Origin: Candidatus Peregrinibacteria bacterium
GTDB lineage: Bacteria > Patescibacteriota > Gracilibacteria > Peribacterales > Peribacteraceae
NCBI GenBank assembly: GCA_016186175.1
Contig: JACPMB010000008.1
Coordinates: forward strand, 1-59,824
DNA: 59,824 nt
Direction: 5' to 3'
Made by a program: the position numbers and the translations under genes. Below the pieces are notes generated by a model, which saw only the letters and a list, made by a program, of their open reading frames with translations, was not told where the DNA came from and did not search any database. Below are positions 26,777 through 34,698 of this stretch, piece by piece (the first letter of the stretch is position 1; each line of letters opens with the position of its first letter).

Positions 26777-27388
26777 TCAACTCCTCCCGTCATCGCCGGA
26801 TACGTAGAGCAGGCTTTCCAGCGCGGCCTGCGCGTCATTGGTAGTGATCACCTTCATGTTGCCCCCGTTTGCGTCGAACGTTCGTTCGATTACGTCCATC
26901 ATCTTCTCGGTTACGACGATGCATCCCATTGAGAAGTAACGCTCGTCTTCCTGCATCCAGTCCGCGACCTTGAAATAGCTGTGTATTCCGTAAGGGGAAC
27001 TTTCCCCGTTGCGAAACAGACGAATGAATCTGCCGCTCACCCCGAAGGTGCGGCGGTCGCCCTTGATCTGCTTCTGCCGAGCTGTCCACGAACGGATCGG
27101 CGTATCGGCTTTGTAATATCGCCCGATGTACGAAACGTATTCCCTGCGGCCCGTCGCGACAGGGAACTGCAGAGCGCGTCCGTCCTCGTGGACCAGGTAT
27201 CCCGTACTTTGTCCCACGTCCACCAACAAAATATCTCTGGCCCGGGGTTCCCATAAGGTTGCGTCTGTCTCGGCGAGGCTCCGCAGAAATTCAGACGACG
27301 TCGCATCGGCGGCATCCGCGGGCAATGCGGAGAATATGAGGAGCGACAGCGCAGCGATGCCGAAGAAGGACAGAAATCTTCGGTACAA
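26777..27388 (-). CDS. L,D-transpeptidase (YkuD domain), exported
   Basis: A 203-residue exported enzyme that would crosslink peptidoglycan or attach proteins to it. The signal peptide covers residues 1-~26 (FFGIAALSLLIFSALPADA). The YkuD active site is visible: H136 in YGIHSYF, and S153 and C156 in YFSMGCIVV. The usual motif is S-H/x-G-C-I/V-R; the arginine two residues after the cysteine is replaced by V158. The start is a TTG at 27388, with TATAAT 13 nt upstream on that strand. It is divergent from rsmH. In this lineage such enzymes fit with murC and murJ found further along. Confidence 0.85.
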   Translation of the reverse strand: MYRRFLSFFGIAALSLLIFSALPADAADATSSEFLRSLAETDATLWEPRARDILLVDVGQSTGYLVHEDGRALQFPVATGRREYVSYIGRYYKADTPIRSWTARQKQIKGDRRTFGVSGRFIRLFRNGESSPYGIHSYFKVADWMQEDERYFSMGCIVVTEKMMDVIERTFDANGGNMKVITTNDAQAALESLLYVSGDDGRS

Positions 27389-27575
27389 AGTATGCTATTT
27401 TATTATAAGTCATTATTTAGTCAATAGTCTCGAATATGGCTGTATACAGGCTTGATCGGCAATTTTAATGTCAATGGAAATATAAAGCGTGAATATATTT
27501 TGTATACAAGAATATCCCGCCTGTTCCGCAAGTCCGTTCGATTGCCGAAATATAAAAAATCCATAGAATTTCCCA

Positions 27576-28490
27576 ATGCTTAAACATACCCCGGTCCTTA
27601 ACACTGAAGTCCTGGAAGTTATTTCTCCGCGATCCGGCGAAAGCGTTCTTGATTGCACGATAGGCTTGGGAGGACATGCAGCTTCGTTTCTTAAGGCAAC
27701 ATCTCCGGACGGAAGATTAATCGGCATTGACGCGGATCGGAAAAATCTTGAGGTTGCCGAAAGGAATCTTAAGCAATTCGGCGGCAGGATAAAGCTGCAT
27801 TGCATGAATTTCCGCGACGCAGACGCTTTAAGCGGGCTCCCTGTGGATATCGTGTTTGCCGATTTGGGACTGAGTTCCCCGCATGTGGACGACCCCGAAA
27901 GGGGATTCACTTTTCGCGCATCCGGCCCGCTGGATCTCCGATACGACAGATCGTCCGGGCGCTCGGCGGCGGAGTTTCTGCAATCTGCTTCCGAGGATGA
28001 AGTAGCAGGGATTCTTAAAGAATTCGGCGAGCTGCCGAGGAGCAGGGCGATGGCCAAGGCGCTCCGCGTCTGCTTTAAGTCGGAGAGCTCCGATGCTGGC
28101 GGATGTACGACCGATGACGTGGTTCGATGCGCGGAAAATGTCTTCACGTACAGAACTTCGAAAATGTTGCCACAAGTTTTCCAGGCGCTTCGCATAGCGG
28201 TGAACGACGAGCTCGGCGCTCTCAGGGCTCTGCTTGACGCGGCGAACTCGCTCCTTAAGCCCGGAGGACGGTTCGGGATCATCAGCTTCCATTCACTGGA
28301 AGATCGTATGGTGAAGCGGGCGTTCCGGGCTCTTGCGGCTCCAACGATCAATGAGCTCACAGGGCAGGTCAAGACGGACGCAGCATGGGAGCTCCTCACG
28401 CGCAAAGGAATCACTGCATCTGCCGGCGAACTCTTATGCAACCCGCGTTCCCGAAGCGCGCGCTTGCGTGCGATAAGAAAGCGTATGTAA
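27576..28490 (+). CDS. rsmH: 16S rRNA m4C1402 methyltransferase RsmH
   Basis: S-adenosylmethionine-dependent methyltransferase that modifies C1402 of 16S rRNA. At 304 residues it has the family's usual length. It begins KHTPVLNTEVLE, has the SAM-binding strand LDCTIGLGGHAASFL, ADLGLSSPHVDDPERGF, and the conserved C-terminal FGIISFHSLEDRMVKRAF and RSARLRAIRK. The ATG at 27576 is preceded by TAGAAT with a 6-nt gap and no Shine-Dalgarno. It is followed 72 nt later by an ftsL-like gene, the classical mraW-ftsL order, but ftsI and mur genes do not follow here. Confidence 0.96.
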   Translation: MLKHTPVLNTEVLEVISPRSGESVLDCTIGLGGHAASFLKATSPDGRLIGIDADRKNLEVAERNLKQFGGRIKLHCMNFRDADALSGLPVDIVFADLGLSSPHVDDPERGFTFRASGPLDLRYDRSSGRSAAEFLQSASEDEVAGILKEFGELPRSRAMAKALRVCFKSESSDAGGCTTDDVVRCAENVFTYRTSKMLPQVFQALRIAVNDELGALRALLDAANSLLKPGGRFGIISFHSLEDRMVKRAFRALAAPTINELTGQVKTDAAWELLTRKGITASAGELLCNPRSRSARLRAIRKRM

Positions 28491-28562
28491 TCGGCTGCCT
28501 GGCCGCGCCGGAGATTGAAATCCGCCGCCGCTGAGTTCATACTCCCATTTACGATTCAAAGC

Positions 28563-28919
28563 ATGTTAGTGTTTTCATTTCTCCGGCCGGAGTCCGAAAT
28601 GCCGCGCCGAGCTTCGCTCGGCCGGATGGTGACGCAAAGCACGGCGCTGCTGATGGTCTGCATAGGCACGCTTATTCTTGGGCTCGCTCTGCTGATACTT
28701 TTTCACGAGAACGCGAACGCGACGAAGGGTTACAACCTGCGCAAGCTTGAGAATCAGCGCTCGATGCTTCTGCTGGAACAGGAAGTGCTCAATATGCAGA
28801 TTGCAGAGGCTCAGGCTCTTGAACATCTGCAGCAGGACGCCTTGATACAAGCTATGATTCCGATGAACAAATTGAAGTACATCGAACAGAGCCAGGAAGT
28901 GGCACTCATTACCGAATGA
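28563..28919 (+). CDS. ftsL: FtsL-like cell division protein
   Basis: A 118-residue bitopic protein. A short basic N-terminus is followed by one membrane segment (~residues 25-46, ALLMVCIGTLILGLALLILF) and a heptad-like coiled coil (NLRKLENQRSMLLLEQEVLN). This topology and its place right after rsmH match FtsL, which links FtsB/DivIC and the septal synthase; sequence alone would not prove it. I chose the ATG at 28563; a TTG at 28515 is an alternative. The DivIC-like gene at 46854 is a possible partner. Confidence 0.7.
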   Translation: MLVFSFLRPESEMPRRASLGRMVTQSTALLMVCIGTLILGLALLILFHENANATKGYNLRKLENQRSMLLLEQEVLNMQIAEAQALEHLQQDALIQAMIPMNKLKYIEQSQEVALITE

Positions 28920-28937
28920 ATGACACGGCAGACGAAG

Positions 28938-30365
28938 CTAGGCGATTTTCCGAATTTGAATCGTGCTCACATATTTGTCATGCGCCTTGGCATCCGATAC
29001 AAGGGCGATCTCGGAACCCTTTCGCAGCAATCCGGCCTTCCTGGCCAGTGCGACGCCGGCGGACAGAGTGGCTTCGGGATCGCTTTTGAATGGCGTAACA
29101 AGCGGGATGACGCCGAAGGAAAGCTGAAGCGCCCTCTGCACGCGCCGGTTTGGCGCAAAAGCGATAATCGGCATGTGCGGACGGAACCGCGCGATCTCGC
29201 GCGCCGTCCTGCCTGTTCTGGTTACGACTGCAATCGCAGATGCACTCGACGCGATTGCGTCCGTCACGACTGCTTTTGCCTGGGCGTCCCGATTGTTCCG
29301 TATGGTCGCGTCCAGCATCCTGAAGCCGGCTGCCAAATGAGCTTCTGTTTCACGTAGAACGCGATCCATCGCGTCGAGGGCGAGCAGCGGATGCGCGCCG
29401 CTCGCTGTTTCCCCGGAAAGCATCGTCATGTCGGACGATGTCATGGCTGCATGCGCGATGTCGGTGACTTCCGCGCGCGTCGGGATCGGATTTTCCACCA
29501 TGCTCTCGAGCATGTGCGTCGCAATAATCACCGGCTTGCCCGCCGCGCGGGAACGCAGCACTATCTCGTTCTGAGCCACTGGCAGTTGTTCGAATGGAAT
29601 TTCGGCTCCCAGATCGCCGCGCGCCACCATGACGGCATCCGAAACTTCGATGATCTCCTGCAGATTCTGCAGACCCTGTCGTGTTTCGATTTTTGCGATC
29701 AAACAGATGGACTTTTTCCTCCTGGCAAGCCACGCGCGCACATCCTCGATTTCCGATGCCTTCCGTATGAATGATAATCCCAGGAAATCCACTCCTTCAT
29801 TTGCCGCATTGGCGATGCTTTCCCAGTCATCTTTAGTGAGGGATGGCATGTCGAGATTGGCGCCAGGCAGATTGACGTGACGGCGCGAACCCACGACGCC
29901 CTTCTGCCTCGCCCGGGCGACAACCGAGCCGTCGGCGCGCGCCGCGACGAGTTCAAAGGACATCTTTCCGTTATCGAGCAGTATCTGTTCGGCTTGTCTT
30001 GCGTCTTTTGCGAATGTCTTGTGATTGACAATGATCACCCGGCGTTTTTCCTTCGGCAGCGCGTGCGGCGAAAAGATGACTAATTCGCCTTTCCGGATGC
30101 TAATGACTTCGCTTACTATTCCTGTTCTGACTTCGGCTCCTCTAGTGTCCAGAAGAATGCCGACGCATGACGGCAATTTTCCGCTGGCGGCAAGCTTCCG
30201 GTTCAATGTTTTGACTATGCGGATTGTCTTGCGGTGTTCAGGCCATGTTCCGTGTGCCAGGTTGATGCGCGCGATATTCATCCCTCCACGCGCCAGCGCC
30301 GCGACCTGCGCGGGAGTGCAAGAAGTCGGCCCCAATGTGCAGATGATTTTTGTCAGGCGGAGCAC
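28938..30365 (-). CDS. pyk: pyruvate kinase
   Basis: Glycolytic enzyme making pyruvate and ATP from phosphoenolpyruvate and ADP. The 475 residues begin TKIICTLGPTS, with NIARINLAHGT, the catalytic lysine in LIAKIET, and the signature VMVARGDLGAEIPFEQLP. SGETASGAHPLLALD and a C-terminal regulatory-type domain (AIAVVTRTGRTAREIARFRP) follow. The usual DTKGPEIRTG is DTRGAEVRTG here, a notable but conservative change near the metal site. The start is a GTG at 30365 with TACCAT 7 nt upstream, suggesting a leaderless message. It is convergent with the ftsL-like gene. Confidence 0.95.
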   Translation of the reverse strand: MLRLTKIICTLGPTSCTPAQVAALARGGMNIARINLAHGTWPEHRKTIRIVKTLNRKLAASGKLPSCVGILLDTRGAEVRTGIVSEVISIRKGELVIFSPHALPKEKRRVIIVNHKTFAKDARQAEQILLDNGKMSFELVAARADGSVVARARQKGVVGSRRHVNLPGANLDMPSLTKDDWESIANAANEGVDFLGLSFIRKASEIEDVRAWLARRKKSICLIAKIETRQGLQNLQEIIEVSDAVMVARGDLGAEIPFEQLPVAQNEIVLRSRAAGKPVIIATHMLESMVENPIPTRAEVTDIAHAAMTSSDMTMLSGETASGAHPLLALDAMDRVLRETEAHLAAGFRMLDATIRNNRDAQAKAVVTDAIASSASAIAVVTRTGRTAREIARFRPHMPIIAFAPNRRVQRALQLSFGVIPLVTPFKSDPEATLSAGVALARKAGLLRKGSEIALVSDAKAHDKYVSTIQIRKIA

Positions 30366-30386
30366 GAGGTCAATGGTACCCGCGCT

Positions 30387-32057
30387 TCAGAGGTTTTCCA
30401 ACGCCCGTTTGATTTCCGGATCATCCCGGATCAGTTGAGGAGCCAGCTCGAACGCCCGGCGGTATTCCATCAGCCCTTCTTTATACAGCCCTTTTCGTCC
30501 CAGCGCCGCGGCGAGATTGATATGCGCTTGAGCGAATCGTTCGTTGAGAGAAATTGATTTCCCGAATTCCTCCATTGCTCCGTCCACATCGCCCTGATCC
30601 ATCAGAATGCTGCCGATGGTGTTGTGCGGTTCTGGCGCTCCAGGATCGCTTTCAATCGCAAGACGCAACATCTCCAGTGCGTTTTCGGTTTGACCTTCTT
30701 CCTTGAAATACACGCCGAGATTGCCCAGGGCTTTTGAATGTTTCGGGTCAATCGCGAGCGTTTTGCGGTATTCCTCGAACGCGTAAACGCGATTTCCGCG
30801 CCGATGTTCGAGCACTGCCAGATTATAGTGCATGACAGCGCTTCCGTCGTTCTTTTTAAGCGCGTCGCGATATAGAGTTTCGCTGTCTTTCCAAAGCAGG
30901 CTCTGCGAACGCGCAGACCAAGCCAGCAGAAAAATCGGCGCTGACGCGACTATCATGCCTGCGGTCGCCATAGCTCCGTTCAGTGCGCGACGTCTGAGAA
31001 AATCAACGGCGCAGCCGATCATGAACAGCAGGCCAATCTGCGAGATGTAGATATATCTGTCCGAGAAGAAGTAAATATCGTCTTTCGCGAAATTCGAGAA
31101 CGACGGCATCAGAAATAACATATAAAACAGCGTCGAGAACATCACTATTCTGGTTTTACGCAGCGACTGCCATGCCAACAGTCCGGCCGCCGCCAGGACG
31201 ATCGCCGGAACAAAAAACTGCGCCAACGATATGTCGATCGGACCGGTTTGGAGATAAATCGGCGATAAACCACCCGGCCAGATGAATTTCTGCACCGAAA
31301 AAACCGTGCTCTTTACGGCAAGCAACATGGTTTCCGTCGCGGTGATAGCGAAGACATTCCTGCTTTTTCCGTAGAGTCCTATTAAAAGGAAAATTCCTCC
31401 GAGCATGAAAAAAGGCATTGTTGCGGCGGCGGCGCGCAGAGGCGAGCTCCGGCGCTCCTTCCAGTCCAACAGAAGAAACGCCAATGGCAGGGAAACAGCG
31501 ACGGGCTTGCTGAGAAGCGCGAGCAGCATGCACGCGCCTACGACCCAGAACCATTTCTTCGATCCATTAGACAGCCATTGCAGGTAAGAAAGCATCGCGC
31601 CCAAAGAGAACGACGCCGCAAGAAGATCTTTGCGCGCGCTCACCCAGGCCACTGCTTCCGCGTTGATCGGGTGAACGGCGAAAACGAGCGCCATGATGAA
31701 TGCAGACCGTCGTCTCAATCCGAGACGAACAAATAACAACAGCGCCAGCGCCGTATTCGCCGCGTGCAGCAAAAGATTATCGAGGTGGAAGAAGAACGGC
31801 ACGAACCCGAACAATGCGCGTTCCGCCTGAAAACTCACGATGGTGAGCGGAACGTAGAGTTCCGGGTCGTACGAAGAAAATGCGCCTATGAAATTTTTCC
31901 AAGTCAGGCTCTGCGTCAGTGGATTCAGGTATACAAGAGAATCGTCATCCCAGATGACGAAGTCGTTCCAGAGCGAGCTCGCGTAGACGATCAGCGCCGT
32001 CGCGATAAGCAGCGCGAAAGACAGGGAATGCGACCGAAGAATCCTCTTCCACTGCAT
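30387..32057 (-). CDS. TMTC-like GT-C glycosyltransferase with C-terminal TPR repeats
   Basis: A 556-residue integral membrane protein. About ten membrane segments fill residues ~10-380. The first loop carries an acidic motif (FVIWDDDSLVY) typical of GT-C transferases, and FAVHPINAEAVAWVSARKDLLA follows (quoted as VHPINAEAVAWVSARKD), typical of the TMTC/PMT-like group. From ~395 come four or more TPR units (MHYNLAVLEHRRGN, ALGNLGVYFKEEGQ, PHNTIGSILMDQGD, AHINLAAALGRKGL). These proteins may transfer sugars from polyprenyl carriers to proteins outside the membrane; substrate is unknown. TAAAAT lies 6 nt before the ATG at 32057. It could glycosylate the abundant secreted proteins of this genome, which is inference. 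Confidence 0.75.
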   Translation of the reverse strand: MQWKRILRSHSLSFALLIATALIVYASSLWNDFVIWDDDSLVYLNPLTQSLTWKNFIGAFSSYDPELYVPLTIVSFQAERALFGFVPFFFHLDNLLLHAANTALALLLFVRLGLRRRSAFIMALVFAVHPINAEAVAWVSARKDLLAASFSLGAMLSYLQWLSNGSKKWFWVVGACMLLALLSKPVAVSLPLAFLLLDWKERRSSPLRAAAATMPFFMLGGIFLLIGLYGKSRNVFAITATETMLLAVKSTVFSVQKFIWPGGLSPIYLQTGPIDISLAQFFVPAIVLAAAGLLAWQSLRKTRIVMFSTLFYMLFLMPSFSNFAKDDIYFFSDRYIYISQIGLLFMIGCAVDFLRRRALNGAMATAGMIVASAPIFLLAWSARSQSLLWKDSETLYRDALKKNDGSAVMHYNLAVLEHRRGNRVYAFEEYRKTLAIDPKHSKALGNLGVYFKEEGQTENALEMLRLAIESDPGAPEPHNTIGSILMDQGDVDGAMEEFGKSISLNERFAQAHINLAAALGRKGLYKEGLMEYRRAFELAPQLIRDDPEIKRALENL

Positions 32058-32080
32058 GCGGCGATTTTATCATCTGTCCA

Positions 32081-32109
32081 TTGATATATGTACCTATATC
32101 ACCTATAAT
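32081..32109 (+). promoter_or_regulatory. promoter and palindromic operator of the toxin-antitoxin pair
   Basis: A -35 TTGATA (32081) and a -10 TATAAT (32104) are separated by exactly 17 nt. An inverted repeat TGATATA-TGTACC-TATATCA (32082-32101) covers the -35 and spacer, so a bound repressor would block the polymerase. This matches the autoregulation known for type II systems. Confidence 0.75.
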
Positions 32110-32131
32110 GCAGAACGTTTTCTGCAATTTT

Positions 32132-32380
32132 ATGGCCAAGATCATCACCACTTCACAACTTCAAAAGACCATCGGCCGGCTTCTCGCCTATGTAACGCAA
32201 TCTTGGTTGGTCGTCACCAAAAAAGGGAGACCAACAGCCATCATGCTTCCATACTTCGACGACAACGAAGGCGCTGTTGCGGAGTATCTGGAGGAATACG
32301 AGATGCACATGAACAGAGGAGCGTTGGTTGCCCGATACAACAAATCCGCAGAAAGCGGCAAGTCCGCACTCGCGATATAA
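32132..32380 (+). CDS. Phd/YefM-like antitoxin
   Basis: An 82-residue protein beginning MAKIITTSQLQKTIGRLLAY, with the TKKGRPTAIMLP strand typical of the DNA-binding N-terminal fold of Phd/YefM antitoxins. The C-terminal half is charged and helical, as expected for toxin binding. It ends 2 nt before the toxin gene. The ATG at 32132 lies 22 nt after the -10. It should repress its own promoter through the palindrome over the -35 region. Confidence 0.8.
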   Translation: MAKIITTSQLQKTIGRLLAYVTQSWLVVTKKGRPTAIMLPYFDDNEGAVAEYLEEYEMHMNRGALVARYNKSAESGKSALAI

Positions 32381-32382
32381 AA

Positions 32383-32643
32383 ATGCAGATTTCGTTCGTT
32401 TTCACATCCTTCGCCGAAAGCAAGTTTCGGAAACTCGACAGGATGTTGCGGGAACGAGTGCGGTCGAAATTGCGAGAACTAAAAAAGCATGATGATATCG
32501 GTTCGGTTCTTAAATCGCTGACGAATTTCCATCCGGCCACCCATCGTCTTCGCATAGGCCAGTATCGCGTGATTCTTCAAAGAGTGTCCGAGCATGAGTT
32601 TCTTATTCTCGATATTGGGAATCGGAGCAACATTTATAGATGA
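32383..32643 (+). CDS. RelE/ParE-family toxin
   Basis: An 86-residue basic protein of the RelE/ParE fold: an N-terminal strand and helix (FAESKFRKLDRML), a central lysine/arginine-rich helix, then THRLRIGQYRVILQR and a final strand LILDIGNRSNIYR. The R-x-G-x-Y-R-V/I pattern is typical of RelE-like mRNA interferases. It follows the antitoxin by 2 nt and ends 17 nt before tRNA-Arg. RelE (ribosome-dependent mRNA cleavage) and ParE (gyrase) activities cannot be separated by eye, but the YRV/I pattern favours RelE. Confidence 0.82.
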   Translation: MQISFVFTSFAESKFRKLDRMLRERVRSKLRELKKHDDIGSVLKSLTNFHPATHRLRIGQYRVILQRVSEHEFLILDIGNRSNIYR

Positions 32644-32660
32644 TGTATTATTGAAAATGC

Positions 32661-32736
32661 GCCCCCGTAGCTCAGCGGATAGAGCAGTGGGTTTCTAACC
32701 CATTGGCCGCAGGTTCGATTCCTGCCGGGGGTACCA
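32661..32736 (+). tRNA. tRNA-Arg (TCT)
   Basis: A 76-nt cloverleaf. The acceptor GCCCCCG pairs with CGGGGGT, the anticodon loop is TTTCTAA (anticodon TCT), the T loop is TTCGATT and CCA is encoded. It decodes AGA and AGG. Confidence 0.95.
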
Positions 32737-32766
32737 TTTTCGCGATTGCGCTGTATACTGAGCCGG

Positions 32767-33315
32767 ATGAATCAGTCGGGAACTCCGCCATCGGATGATC
32801 CGCAACGGCAAATGGGCGCGGACACGGCCGGCAGTCCGGACAAAACCGACATAGAACAGAACAAAGATATCGCGGCATTCAGTTATCTGTGGATCATGTC
32901 CGTTGTGGTCTATTTTCTGCGTCGCAAATCGCCATTCGTGCGGTTCCATGCCAGGCAGGCGATGGCGCTGTTCATTCTGTCGGTAGCGGTGTTTTTCGTG
33001 CCTGTAATCAGCAAGCTGCTTGAACTCGGCGTGCTGGCGCTGATGGTGCTCGGCTTCATAAATGCCGCGCAGGGGCAACGTAAGGACGTTCCGATAGTCG
33101 GCCCGCTCTCGCGCCGCGAAATCACAATCCGTCAGGCCTGGCAGCAGATCGTCGGCGCGCTTGCGAGGTTGATGAAATCTTGCCGGTTCAATCAGCAACC
33201 CGCCACAACGCCCGATCCACACTGGCAACAGGCGCCGTCCAAGCCGGAATCTCCTGCGCCGCAGCCTGCTTCATATCCTCCGTCTGAACCACCGCCTTCT
33301 GCGCCGGCGTCGTAA
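32767..33315 (+). CDS. small membrane protein, DUF4870/Tic20-like
   Basis: A 182-residue protein. The polar N-terminus is followed by IAAFSYLWIMSVVVYFLRRK, then SPFVRFHARQAMALFILSV and a further hydrophobic region LLELGVLALMVLGFINAAQG. The FVRFHARQA motif between membrane helices is characteristic of the DUF4870/Tic20-like family. The C-terminal ~60 residues are proline-rich and disordered. The function is unknown. TATACT lies 7 nt before the ATG at 32767, so it is probably leaderless. It sits between tRNA-Arg and pyrH. Confidence 0.7.
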   Translation: MNQSGTPPSDDPQRQMGADTAGSPDKTDIEQNKDIAAFSYLWIMSVVVYFLRRKSPFVRFHARQAMALFILSVAVFFVPVISKLLELGVLALMVLGFINAAQGQRKDVPIVGPLSRREITIRQAWQQIVGALARLMKSCRFNQQPATTPDPHWQQAPSKPESPAPQPASYPPSEPPPSAPAS

Positions 33316-33350
33316 TTCTGCATTCAAATGTGCAATTTCCCATCCGGTCT

Positions 33351-34055
33351 ATGTCCTACAAACGAATAATGCTGAAACTTTCCGGCGAAGTCTTTTCAGC
33401 GAAAAACCGCGATGGCATTGACCATGAGTCGCTGATGCACGTCGCCAGGCAGATCATTCCGCTCGCGAGGATCGCGCAGATCGTGATAGTTGTCGGCGGC
33501 GGCAATATATGGCGATATCGCGACACCAAAGACAGCGGAATAGAGCGCACGGTAAGCGACGCGATGGGCATGCTGGCGACAATCATGAATAGCGTCGCAC
33601 TGCAATCGGCGCTCGAGGCATTTGACATTCAGACCCGCGTGCTCTCGGCGATTGACGTGCCGCAACTCGCAGAGGCCTTCATTAAAAGGCGCGCGATACG
33701 GCATCTGGAAAAGGGGAGAGTTGTAATTTGCGCGGGGGGCACCGGAAACCCGTACTTTACCACTGATTCCGCCGCGGCGCTCAGGGCGCTGGAACTGGGC
33801 TGCGACGTGTTCCTTAAGGCCACGAATGTGGACGGTGTATACGATAAAGACCCGAAGAAATACAGGAACGCAAAGCTTTATTCGAAAGTAACCTACCAAG
33901 ATGCGCTGGAACAGCATCTAAATGTAATGGATCAAGCGGCGTTCAGTTTGTGCAGCGACCAGAAGCTCCCGATTGTAGTTTTCAATTTCTTCAGTAAAGG
34001 AGCTCTTCTAAAAGCAGCGAAGGGTGAGAAAGTCGGGACAGTGGTGCGCGAATAA
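33351..34055 (+). CDS. pyrH: UMP kinase
   Basis: Phosphorylates UMP to UDP in pyrimidine synthesis. The 234 residues begin YKRIMLKLSGEVF, with IVVGGGNIWR, the substrate-binding GMLATIMNSVALQSALE, GTGNPYFTTDSAAALRA and KATNVDGVYDKDPKK. I chose the ATG at 33351 because the family starts there. It lies 57 nt upstream of frr, the usual pyrH-frr pairing, although rpsB and tsf are absent upstream. Confidence 0.95.
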   Translation: MSYKRIMLKLSGEVFSAKNRDGIDHESLMHVARQIIPLARIAQIVIVVGGGNIWRYRDTKDSGIERTVSDAMGMLATIMNSVALQSALEAFDIQTRVLSAIDVPQLAEAFIKRRAIRHLEKGRVVICAGGTGNPYFTTDSAAALRALELGCDVFLKATNVDGVYDKDPKKYRNAKLYSKVTYQDALEQHLNVMDQAAFSLCSDQKLPIVVFNFFSKGALLKAAKGEKVGTVVRE

Positions 34056-34112
34056 ACGCCGGTTTGCGCGCGAATGTTTTCTGCTACGATCTTCGAGTTT
34101 CCATAATTTCTT

Positions 34113-34652
34113 ATGATTGACCAGCGTATCGCAGCTTTTGTCGCCGAAGCAGACAAGGTTCTGGCCCACCTGAAAATCTCGTACGGCAGGCTCCAGACAG
34201 GCAGGGCCAACGCCGCGCTAGTCGAACACATAATTGTTGATGCCTACGGGCAGAAGCAGAATCTGCGCTCGGTTGCCGGAATAAGCGTTGACCAGCGCAG
34301 CATCGTAATCCAGCCATGGGACAGGTCTCTGTTGGGCGTCGTCGAGAAGGCGGTGCAGCTTGCAGATTTTGGAGCCTCTCCGATCAATGACGGCGTTGCG
34401 ATACGCATCACACTCCCCCCCATGACGGAAGAGCGTCGCAAGCATCTGCAGAAAGCCGTTCATCAGCTGTCTGAAGACGCGAGGGTATCGCTTCGCAAGC
34501 ACCGGCAGGTCGCGCACGACGCAATCAAGCCGGAGAAAGACGAGGACGTAAAAGAGACTCTGAATCAATCGCTGCAAAAAGGAGTTGACGAATACAATGG
34601 AAAAATCAATGAGATGGCGAAGAAAAAGGATGAAGAGGTGATGAGAGTGTAG
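34113..34652 (+). CDS. frr: ribosome recycling factor
   Basis: Splits post-termination ribosomes together with EF-G. The 179 residues have the conserved LQTGRANAALVEHI, SIVIQPWDRSLL, PINDGVAIRITLPPMTEERR and a C-terminal helix. Length is close to the usual 185. It follows pyrH in the typical order. Confidence 0.95.
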   Translation: MIDQRIAAFVAEADKVLAHLKISYGRLQTGRANAALVEHIIVDAYGQKQNLRSVAGISVDQRSIVIQPWDRSLLGVVEKAVQLADFGASPINDGVAIRITLPPMTEERRKHLQKAVHQLSEDARVSLRKHRQVAHDAIKPEKDEDVKETLNQSLQKGVDEYNGKINEMAKKKDEEVMRV

Positions 34653-34698
34653 ATGACAGCAATTTGGCCGTTGCCCGGAGTTTCCTTAGAATGAGGAC

